A DNA stretch of 64,000 bases, taken from Geosiphon pyriformis (taxonomy: Eukaryota > Glomeromycota > Glomeromycetes > Archaeosporales > Geosiphonaceae). Numbering within the stretch: position 1 is the stretch's first letter; every line of letters starts with the position of its first letter. The notes below the pieces were generated by a model, which was not told where the DNA came from, searched no databases, and was given only the letters and a program-made list of their open reading frames with translations. Position numbers and translations under genes: made by a program. Location: contig JAAOMT010000436.1 in the NCBI GenBank assembly GCA_016748015.1, positions 566,354 to 630,353 of the forward strand, in the 5' to 3' direction. Below, in pieces: positions 1-9,800 of this stretch.

Positions 1-1731
1 GGCCTCTTTCCAATAGACTGGAACATTACCAAAATGCAAACTAGAGTTCAGCAAAGACAACAAACACTCCAAAACCAAACAGCCAGCGTGTTTCCAAAGT
101 TTATTGGTAATACCAGACAAACCAGCAGCTTTGCCATCAGGAAGATCACTTATAACCGAAGACATCTCACACATGGTAATATCACACATAACCAGACTGA
201 AGGCGCTATCATCAACATAAGCCAAAGGGGCATATTGTTGTGCCCAGGGACCAGACAAGGCAAAAAGAGCATTTCACTTCCTGGTCCAATTAATTATGAT
301 GTCATCAACTTTGAGCTTCATTTCGTCAAGTTCCAAAATAAGAGAATTACCAACAACCAAATGGTCCAGAACAACTTTGCAAAAGAGCCGCTCCAAGATG
401 CTCCGAATCATCCCATCTTTGTCCGTTTTGAACTTTTCCATACACTTATCAATTGCATTTCTGATAACAGATCTTTTGGCCACCTCAGATTCACAATATT
501 TAGACTTTCTATATTGCTTTCTAATCTTTGAAAGATGACTTATCAAGCCAGCAGAACTCACACCATCCCCGACCATACCAAAAACTTTGAAAGCTTCAGA
601 AGGGTCAATCTTAAACCAAGTATCAGCCAGATGATCAAAGCCCAAAGTATCATTCCGTCTCAGCACTTTTAATAACTTGACAACCAAAAGCTCCAACCTG
701 GAAAATTTAGAAAAGAGTCTATTCTTAGCACAATCAAATTCACTATACCAATGTCTTGAAAAAATCTTTTCAGCAGAAGCAGTCATGGCATCAGCTAGCA
801 TTCCCCACATTTCATCCAAATTGCCACCATCCTCAGCTGTCTTGAACCTATCCAGAGAACCCAAAAGCACACACTCAAAAAGGTCCTTAAAATGCGCCCA
901 CTTTTTCTTATCAGCATCCTTAATCTTAAACTTCCAGCAATTCTTATTAGCATGCTTGTGGATGCTGTTCAAATGAGCATCCAGAAGACCACCCAACCCA
1001 ATAGACATTGACACAGCCAAGTGATCCATGTCAAAAAATTCCGAAACAGAACTAACATCACAATCCACAACTGCTGAAATCAAGGAGTTACTAACTAAAA
1101 TGTAATCCAAAACCTTGCTAACACTCTTTGAATTGCTCCAAGTAGGAGTCCTAGCTAGAGAGTGACCACCAAAAACATTAACTAAACCCAAACCTAAACA
1201 TTTTCTAAGACTCGCCCCCTTGACTGAATTATCTTTATTGAAGTCCCCACTCAAAACAACAAAAGAACTCTTGTTGACAGTATCAGCAATGAATGAATTA
1301 ATAACAAAAGCTTGAGCAAAATGGTCACCACTAGATGCACAGGCATAAAGCCCAATGACAGACACAGAAAGCTTGTTCTTGAACAAAAAGCGAATTGAAA
1401 AAACTCTGCTCTTCACCTCCTCAACTTTGGAAACATGATGAGCCAGAGAATTGTTCACAAAAATAGCCACACCAGCTCCACAAAACCCAACATCCAAACC
1501 AGATGTAAAAACCCGAACATCCTCAAACCTTTTCATGATCCATAATTGTGAACTGGAACACAACTTGGTTTCCGTAACAATCGAGATCGAATTACCAGAT
1601 TCCTTATGCCAGCGAAAAATGTCCTTCTGCTTTGCAGGATTGTTGATTCCCCTAATATTACACGTGGCAATTTTCCAAATAAAACTGGTCATTGTGATGA
1701 AGAGATAACCGAAAAACCCGAGCCAGCACAT
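1..1731 (-). pseudogene. LINE-A ORF2: AP-like endonuclease plus start of reverse transcriptase
   Basis: ORF2 of LINEs nicks target DNA and copies the RNA there by target-primed reverse transcription. The endonuclease fold is clear from the blocks in order: WKIATCNIRG (metal-site Asn), VTETKL (Glu), VVLSGDFNKD (catalytic Asp), VLDYILVS and the C-terminal DMDHLAV with His. Reading continues through a TGA at 274-276 (a Cys codon in LINE-B) into the RT N-terminal blocks DLPDGKAAGLSGITNKLWKH, which run to the window edge. The likely start is the ATG at 1690-1692, which overlaps the ORF1 stop; a longer in-frame start at 1731 is possible but would lie inside ORF1. All endonuclease catalytic residues appear intact, and the TGA is the main lesion seen. 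Confidence 0.87.
1689..1692 (-). promoter_or_regulatory. ATGA stop-start overlap joining ORF1 and ORF2
   Basis: The ORF1 stop TGA (1691-1689) overlaps the ORF2 start ATG (1692-1690) in the context CAATGACC. The same CAATGA junction is intact in LINE-B (near 24567) and has become CAATAA in LINE-C (37718-37723) and LINE-E (near 55893), one G-to-A change that removes the ATG. Coupled termination-reinitiation is known from other LINEs; that it operates here is inference. Confidence 0.7.
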
Positions 1732-3667
1732 AACTGATCTAACTTAGCCAAAATCAAACCAACGGAGATGTCGAGGGCAACCAACTTTGATTTCAGACCA
1801 CCAACTTTGGAAGTCAGGACTTTGGAACTACTCAGACCCAATAGCAAACTGGTAACACCTGGAGAGAAAGAGGTAGACTGGACAAAAAGATCATCAACCG
1901 CCATGTCAAAATCCAAGTCGGAGTTTGCAACCACAAGAAGAACAGAGGTTGGGAATTGAGAAACTACCACAGAAGGAGCCAATTGAGAGGAAGGTACCAA
2001 AAGTGCCAAACTAATATTGTCAAGACGAGAAAGAATGTTTGAAATTTGTTCAGACAGAAGCCCCACAGAGCATTCCAGAAGCGCTAAGCAAGCACTCAAA
2101 AGAGAATTGACCACAGGTAGAAGGGGGAGTACCCCACCTGAACTCAAATCACTGGAAGGCAGGGAACCAGAACCAGAACCAGCACAAAAACCATGAGAGA
2201 CTGAAGCAACCGAGACCACTTGGGCCCAAGATTTACTACCAAAGGCAACAGAACGAGAGATTGGCACATTCTTCTTCGCATATAATTTGGCCAGCTAGAG
2301 ATGAGTATCAGGGTTGGTAGGCCTTATAAGAAACTTTGAAAATTTGAAAGCTGACGCAACCTTAGCATCACATTCCAAGGCAGAATGACCAAACTTCTCA
2401 CACCGTTCACAATGAACTAAATCCAGCCTAGCCCATGAGAGTTTCACACCACCAAGGATCAGTTCTGTGCGAAAAACTGACTCCAAAACCTCATCAGAAT
2501 CAAAACACACAACAGCACAGTAAACCCTATTACCAGTCTCCAATGACCGATTTATGACACAAGTTTTTCCACCAGCCCCTTCAAGAAAATTTCCAAAATC
2601 ATGAGCAGTAGTCCCCACTGGCAAAGTAAACAAAAATGCCCTAAACTGGTCTCTAGATGCCCAAGTTTCACAATCACCCATCACCATAGCCACACGAACC
2701 GAGTCTTTATCAATCAGGAAGGACCACCTAGCAGCCAAAGACACAGCCTGTTCCAGTTCGGTGAATTCTACCACAGCCTTTTGCCATAAACCAATCAACT
2801 AAATTTTGATCAACTTAATTTCTCCAAACTCGGATACTGTGGTGATGATCATTTCCTTTGGCATGTCCATGGGAATTTTCTTGATTATTATGGCCCGATC
2901 TGAGCATATTCCTTGTCTCTTAAGATTGCTGTTTACAATGACATTATTTTCCCTGGCCAATGACATGGCCTTTTCCATGCTTTCCAATGAAGTAAACGTT
3001 GATCAGATGATCCCTTCAAATTTTGAGGGGGTAATGGCCCCCCAAAACCATTGATTGTTGAAAACAATTTCCTGATAACCTGAGTCTTGGCCGTAGCCAA
3101 TTTTCTCTCCACAACAGATAGATTAATGTCCAATGTGAATGATTTCTTCACAGCAACTTCCACCTGAGACTTAACAATTTTGGGGTCCACTCACACCTTT
3201 TCCAAAGAGAAAGACAAACAGGGAGAAAGAGAAACTTCCTTCTTATTATCCATGCCATAATCAATAGAGCCGATAGGGGAACCGATAGCTGCACCAGTAT
3301 TGAAACGCTTTACATTAGGCGTATTTATTTGGAAGTCAGAAGTGCTTTTATCATCAGAGGTTCCTCCATCCATATTCATGCTAGCAAATTGCCCATCCTC
3401 GCAAACAGACCCACCATTCTTGAGATTCTTATTTGCACTTAAAGATTTAATAGTACCAAGAGACTTTCTGACTTTTTGGGTTGAACTTCCACCAACTGAA
3501 CCAGTGGTCGAGACTCTAGCTGACCTTCTCTTAGCTCCAGGCCCACTTATAGTGGTAGCCAGTTCAACAACAAAGGAGTTTGTTTCTTGTAAAATAGTGG
3601 AAGATAATATGCAAAACAGAAAAAGGCTTCTTTCAAAATTTGACTCTTTTTTAGGAATTTGGAACAA
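1689..3667 (-). pseudogene. LINE-A ORF1: RRM-like RNA-binding protein with CCHC zinc knuckle
   Basis: ORF1 proteins of this LINE type bind element RNA. Order: Ser/Lys-rich N-terminus (3667-3191), an RRM-like block ending in INGFGG (about 3190-3040), a second block with AIIIKKIPMDMP and LIGLWQKAVVEF, a zinc knuckle with intact C-x2-C-x4-H-x4-C spacing (CERCEKFGHSALEC), then a coiled-coil-like Leu-rich tail (SKLVALDISVGLILAKLDQL) ending at the TGA at 1689. Breaks: TGA at 3191-3193, a frameshift in the G/C run near 3035-3045, TAG at 2799-2801 replacing the Gln of KMQLIGLWQ, and TAG at 2295-2297. Homology to LINE-B, -C and -E is colinear throughout. Confidence 0.85.
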
Positions 3668-3690
3668 AGGAGAGAAAGAAGTTTTATTAT

Positions 3691-6130
3691 ATTCTTAGCT
3701 TTTTATTTAATTAAATAAGCTTTATATCAATATTAAAAATTTTATTTATGATTAAATTAACAATTTGGCTGTGATTTGTTTTTTGTTTTACAAATTTAAA
3801 GTTATAGATAAGTATTATTGTATTCTATAAGTTTTTAAAATATTAAAGTTTAATAAACTAAAGAATACTGTTTTTTAATTTTTTAATAAATTGAATTAAA
3901 TTTGGCCAAATATATAATAGTCTTATTTGATAGCTTAAATTTAATAAAAAATTTGATTAAATTGGCCAAAATAAATAATAACTGTTTTATAATTTTTTTG
4001 TTTTATAATACTAAATTAATTTTGTAATTAAATTAAAGTATTAAAGTTACAAAAGTATTATAGAAAATCAAGTTTAAAAATAATAAAGTTAGTTAGTTTT
4101 TTATTAAAGCTTTAGTACTAAGAGTTAAATAGTTCTTATTAAAAAAAAAAGTAATGCTTAAATAGTTTTAGTATCATCTTAACTGTTGACCATAATTGTT
4201 TTTTTAGCTTTTAAAATCTATATATATGTATTTTTTTTTTATCAGAGAATTTTTTTAATTTAATATTGTCTTTGTAAACTATGACCAAATAATAAAAAAT
4301 TGTTTATTTGTTAATAAAAAAGAGATTGACAAAAATATGTTTGGTTGTTTTTTTTTATTAATTTTTATAATAGATTAAAATAGTGATGTTCTTCTTAAAA
4401 AAGTAGTTGTTAATTCAGTTAATAATTATAATATTTGTTGTTTTTAAGTAAAAATATTTCAAAAAGTGGTGTTTATTATTAAAGTAAAATTTTTGAATAG
4501 TGTTCTATATTTTCTTAATAATTTAGTTCAGAGATTTTTTTTAAAGTTTTAAAAATAAAAATTTTCAGAAGTTTTTGGAATTTTTGGCTATAAATTATAT
4601 GGTTGATTTAATAAAATTCTGCTTTCTAGAGTTTAATAGTAAAATAGTGTTGTTGGTAAAAAAAATCTTAACTTTTTGCTTGTTGTAAATTGGAATTTTT
4701 TTTGTATAAGTTGTTGCTAAATATTACTTTTTATATTTGATTCGAATTCTTTAGAAAAAGTTTTTATGCTGCAATTTTTTTTAAACTATAAATAACAATT
4801 TTGCATATATATTTTAATTTTTTTGTCTATAAAAAAAAAGATTTCTGTAATTGTTCTTTTGATGATTAAAATTAAATATAATAGTAAATTTTGGTAAATT
4901 TGCTTTTTAAGTTTTTTAGTATTTACTGTTTTGCCTAAATAATAGTTAATTTTAACATATATATAGTAAAAAAAATCACTTTTGGCTGCAAAGATTTTTT
5001 TGAGATTTTTAAATCTTCTCAAAAATATTGATATAATGCTTTTTTAAAAAGTAAATAATTTTTTTAAACCATTTTAATAATCACTACTTTTGTGAATTTT
5101 TTAGATGCTCTGTTTTTATGGATTTTATAACCTTATAGAAAACACTAAATATTATAAATAAATTAATAAAATATAGTTATAATGTTTAGAACTTGTAATT
5201 TAATAATAAGAGCAGTATAAAAATCAAATAAATTAACTTTAATTATGTTGTAAGTTATTAATTTTTGAAGATTTTTCTGTTTTTAAAGTTTTATTTGTTA
5301 GGTTTTTTTTGTTATAAAATACAGAAATATTGTTTTTTTAATTGCATAATTATTGTTGTGTTTTTTTCTAAAGTTAGTAAATATAATCATTAGAATTTAG
5401 TATTGTTTTTTTACTTTTTTAATAAGCTAACAAGATAAAATTAATATTTAAACTTAAAAAAAGTTTTTTTTTTTACCAAATTATTATAAAATCTATTTTT
5501 AGATAATTAATTTTCAATATTACTGTTTTATAAGAAAAAAATAAAAAAAATAAAAAAAATAAAAAAAAAATAAATAATAAAAAAAAATAAAAAAAAATTA
5601 GTATTCTATTAATTACTATATTTAAAAGCAATTGGTCTAGTTGTTTAAAGTTCTAAAAACATTTATGCTAATAATATCTGATCTAAAATAAAAACAAAAG
5701 CAATAATTAATTTAATTTTAAAAATCAGAATATTAAAATTATGTACTTTATAAATTTGAATAATAATATTTTTATTTGATTAATATAGAATATAAAAAAA
5801 CAAAAAATTATAAAGCTAAAAAAAAATATTTAAAAGAAATTAATTTTTGTTGTGTTTGTTTTTTATTTGCTAAAACTATTTCTTTTTATACATATTTTCT
5901 ACTTTTATAAAATTGTATTTAATTGCTTATTATTACTAGCTATTATTTATTGTTTTAATTATTGCTTTGTTTTTTACATTATATTTAATTATTTTATATT
6001 ATTATTAGTTATTTTGTATTATTTTACATTATTGTATATTATTTTATATTATTTTGTATTATTTTGTATTATTTTGTATTATCATGTTTTTTTATATTAT
6101 TATATATTAATTATATTTTTTTAATAGTTT
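3691..6130. other. AT-rich tract, unresolved; T/G-skewed on the plus strand
   Basis: No credible gene. Plus-strand composition is rich in T and G, opposite to 6130-9660, which is A- and C-skewed. Since LINE sense strands here are T/G-rich, this may be a plus-sense relic, but I could not place any LINE or LTR domain with confidence. A-rich simple repeats lie at about 5535-5600. Open frames at 4786-5022 and 5852-6124 are low-complexity and not genes. Confidence 0.5.
5985..6085. repeat. 10-bp minisatellite, TTATTTTGTA-like units
   Basis: About ten imperfect head-to-tail units of TTATTTTGTA or TTATTTTATA. The open frame over it (5852-6124 plus) is a repeat artefact. Confidence 0.7.
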
Positions 6131-6339
6131 TAGATTGGTTTTTTTATTCAAATAACAATGTTTAAATAGTAATACAGTTTTTTTTAATAATCACAATAAA
6201 TAAATTACTAATAAATAAAAAACATTAACAATATGTTTATTAATTAAAATAATTACAGTCTTATTAGTATTAATAAAAATATTATTAAATTTAAAAAATC
6301 TATTAACTATGTCAAATATATACTGTATTATAATATAAA

Positions 6340-9300
6340 TATTTTTAATTCAGATTATATTATTTATAAAAGCACTAATTATCAAATATAATATAAAACT
6401 AAATTGTTTAACAATTCAATTTGTTTTTAAAATATATTTAAAATTCATATAATAATTAAAAAATTGTTCATATTTCTTTATTTTATACAAAAAAAGATTA
6501 TAAAAAATATGTTATAATAACAAAAAAAAGATTTTATTTTAATCTAAACTATTATAAATTTTGTAGTTATTAATTAATTTAAAGTTATAATATAATTTAA
6601 ATAATTATTATATATATTATCAAAAAACCTAATAAATTTAAAACATATTTTAATTTTTTGTAAACTGTTTTTTAAATAAAATCAATTAACAAAATTATAT
6701 GTTTTATATATATTTTATAAAATTAATTAAAGTTCACAATTCTTTTTTAAGACATTTTTTATTATTAAATTAATAGTAAAAATTAACAATAAAATTAAAA
6801 TACTTTTAAAGACAAAAAAATTGTTGTTTTAAAAAATGTTAAATTTACTATATATTATTAATATTTAATTTAAAAGTATTTTTAACAAAATTTTACAAAC
6901 AGTTTTAATAAATACTATTAAATAAGTATTAGTTATAATGCTTTTTTACTTATAAAACTTAAGAATTATAAAAACTTAAATACACTTCTATTAACCAAAT
7001 ACTAATTTAAAAATTAAACAAAAATATAATAAAACTAATAGCAAGCTAATAATATTATTATTACAATACTTTTAAAGTTTGTTTAATATGTTAAAAAGTT
7101 TAGCTGTCTTATTATTAAGAAACAATATAATAATTAACAAAAACTTACTTAAAAAAATCAAATTTATTATCTTTAAAAAATAATATTATTTATAGAATTC
7201 AAAAAAACATATTAATACTGCCAAAAAAAAAGAATTTTATTTAACACAATCTGCTTTTTAGTTCAATTTTTTATAATAAAATTTACAAATAATTTAATTT
7301 TATTATTTATAATTAAGTAATCTAAAATTATTTTGTAAAATAAAAATTTAAGAATACTATATATTATATAATTTTTATTATTTGCAAAATTTTTTATCTA
7401 TTTATTAATTATAATATTAATTCTTTTTATTTTAATTTTATAAAACTCACAAAGCTTTTTGACATAATAATATCTTTTAGTTTTATAAAAAACCAAATAA
7501 ATTACATTAGCTCTTAAACTTTTTTAAACTAAATTTCAGATAGTATTAGCTTTTTTAAAATTTAATTTTAACTATTTATTTATAAATTTAATAAATTTAA
7601 CATTCAGATATAATAAAAAATATTTAAAAAATCTTGAAACCAAAAATTCAGTTCATAAAAATAAAAAAAACAATAATTTTTAATATATGAATACTTATTA
7701 TATTAATACTTAAAAAAAATCTAATTTATAGTAAAGCCAATAATGTTTTTAAAACAATTTTATATTATATTTAAATTATTAACCATCTTAAATTCTTAAA
7801 AATGCTTTTTAAACTATTTTTATATAATTTTATTTGTATTTTTAAAATTGTATTTTTAATAATTTTTATTATATTGTTTTTATAAAGAAAAATATATTAT
7901 TTAAAAAACTATTTAATCTTATTAAAATACTTACAGCATTAAAATCAGTAAAAATTTTTTTTACTTTCAGAACTTTATAAATAACAATTGTATTAACCAA
8001 TAAAAAAACCAAAATAAAATTAATAGTTTTATAAACACTATATAAATTATATTATGTTAAATTTTTAATAAATAAATTATTAGAAAAAGAATAACCAAAT
8101 TTAAATCCAAATTTTTTTTATAATTAGTAATGTACTTTATATTATTTTTATTAAAATTATTTTTTAAAATAACAAATATGCTTTTATTATAAACTTTAGC
8201 AATAAATAAGTTAATAATAAAAGTTTAATTTAATATTGTATTAATAAATATACTTATATATAAATTTAATATTATAACTAATTATTTATGTTTAAATAAT
8301 AAGTAAATTAATAAAAGTTTATCTAGAATCTTAAAAACTTTAAATATATATTTAATTAAATAACTATTATTTAAATATAAAGAATTTAATTTTTTAAAAC
8401 CATATTAATAAACTCTTTTAAAACCAATAATTTGGTTTTTAAGTTATTAATTTTGACAATACAAACTTTTAAACTATTTATAATTAAGTTAAAAAAATAA
8501 TTCAAGATATTAATTATAATAAACAAATTAAATAAATTCATATTTATTATTATGTCTAAAACCAAACTATTAAGTTATAAAGTTATATTATTAGATTATA
8601 ACAATAAAAAAAAATACAATAATTTTAATTTATACAAAATTTTTATAACTTTATTAGTTAAAATCTCTAAGAAACATTTTAATATACACAAATAAAAATT
8701 CAAAATTAATGCCATAAATAATAAATCAAGTTAACTAATTATATTTTTTAATATAAAAATACCAAATAACAAAATACAAAAAAAATAGAAAGTAATCTGT
8801 TAACAATTAAAACTTATATTATATTATTAAAAAAAAAACAAAAAAATATAAGAGCTTATTTTTTTGTATAAATATATATAAAATATTTTTTATTATATTT
8901 AAAAAGCTTGTTTTTAACTTAATTAAATAATATTCTATTAAGTAAACAAATAGTAAAACATAACTACTTAATTTATATTTAATATATATAAAAGTCAACA
9001 AATTAATTTAACTTAAGGTTATATTTTTAAAAATTAGTATTAAACAAATAGCAGTATCTTTGATAACAACAAAATTGAAATACATAATAATACAATATAT
9101 TTATATATAAAAAATAAAATTGTAAAAAATAAAACAAGTTTTTTTACTATATAACAACAAAAAATTTAACAGATTATAGACAGTAATGTTTATTAACAGT
9201 ATATATAAAAAAGTATAATAATAGTTTTTTAAGTTTTATATTTATTTATTAGTATTGGCTTTAATTATATGTATAAAGTTTTTGTTTAGCAAAATTAATT

Positions 9301-9665
9301 ATTAAAAAACTACCAGATTTATGTCTTTAATATTCTCAAACTTAATTAACACTTTTTGCCAAAAATTAATCAACTGTATTTTAATTGTTTTGATTTTACT
9401 AAATCTAAATAATATTAATTCTAATACCAATTTAAAAAGATTGATTAAAATTTTTTTAATAATAATTTTTTGATTTAATTTAATATTAATTCTCTTTAAA
9501 TTAATATTAACCAAAATTTTTTTATTAATAACCAGTTTTTTAATTTTTTTAAACTCGATTTAAAAATAAATATGAATTAATATTATAAAATTTTGGAAAA
9601 AAAACGTTTTTTTAAAACTATTAAATTAATAAAAATTTTTTTAATATATCTAAGTTTATTATTTA
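6340..9665 (-). pseudogene. Fossil 1, main segment: AT-decayed LINE (ORF1, endonuclease, RT)
   Basis: Read leftward this AT-rich DNA follows the LINE protein order. ORF1: KTIKIQLINFWQKVLIKFEN (9302-9514) against KMQLIGLWQKALV of LINE-B; then FLYILL, KKTCFIFYN and a degraded knuckle region continuing through 9001-8819 against LLYTLP, EKTCFIGHN and the LINE-B knuckle. Endonuclease: 8147-8176 matches 55440-55469 of LINE-E (GDFN site) with 9 differences in 30, 8 of them transitions. RT motif A: 6701-6736 matches 53940-53975 with 14 differences in 36, 12 transitions. RT catalytic block: 6352-6382 matches 53588-53618, with FVDD read as FINN. RNase H and the 3' tail were not found. This is inference from manual alignment, supported by several ordered anchors. 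Confidence 0.78.
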
Positions 9666-9674
9666 ATGTTTTTT
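9666..9674. repeat. Target-site duplication of LINE-B, left copy
   Basis: ATGTTTTTT at 9666-9674 is repeated at 35491-35499 on the other side of LINE-B. Dropping one copy joins the two fossil 1 pieces in frame (KT-LNNKL-IKKIF against LINE-B KSVSDKLISIKKIF). The T-run at the poly-A side makes the exact length uncertain by a few bases. Confidence 0.75.
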
Positions 9675-9691
9675 TTTTAATTGCTTTATAA

Positions 9692-9800
9692 GTGAGGTCC
9701 AAACACTACCTAGTGCTATACATCAAAGAAATGATCTAAACTAGGTGTGAATCATCCACTTTCTACATGTGACCAGCCACTTGGACTAATCAGAACAACA
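9692..9800 (-). repeat. LINE 3' tail (LINE-B copy)
   Basis: Follows the ORF2 stop at 9801. Reading the minus strand it contains TGATGTATAGCACTAGGTAG then GTTTGGACCTCACTT and an A-rich end. Related tails end LINE-C, -D, -E, -F and -G, so this is the probable RT recognition site. Confidence 0.85.

Larger units (their letters stand above)
1..3690 (-). mobile_element. LINE-A, non-LTR retrotransposon, 5' part
   Basis: Read leftward, this holds a 5' leader, ORF1 (RRM-like domains, zinc knuckle, coiled coil) and the start of ORF2 (endonuclease, first part of RT). The window edge cuts it, so the rest of RT, RNase H and the 3' tail lie to the left. The 5' leader shares an AAATTCC(C/T)AAAAAAGAGTC motif with LINE-C near 35830, which fixes the 5' end near 3690, where the sequence changes abruptly to AT-rich DNA. 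A frameshift and several in-frame stops make it inactive. Confidence 0.88.

Noticed and set aside
4786-5022. A 78-residue Lys-rich protein on the minus strand
   Set aside because: Low complexity, no homology to any element here, and codons simply mirror AT content.
5852-6124. A hydrophobic 90-residue membrane protein
   Set aside because: The frame is made by the 10-bp TTATTTTGTA repeat; Phe/Ile/Leu/Tyr richness comes from A/T composition.
3691-9665. Mitochondrial or plastid DNA, given the extreme AT content
   Set aside because: No rRNA, tRNA or respiratory gene seen, and LINE remnants continue across it into nuclear retroelements.
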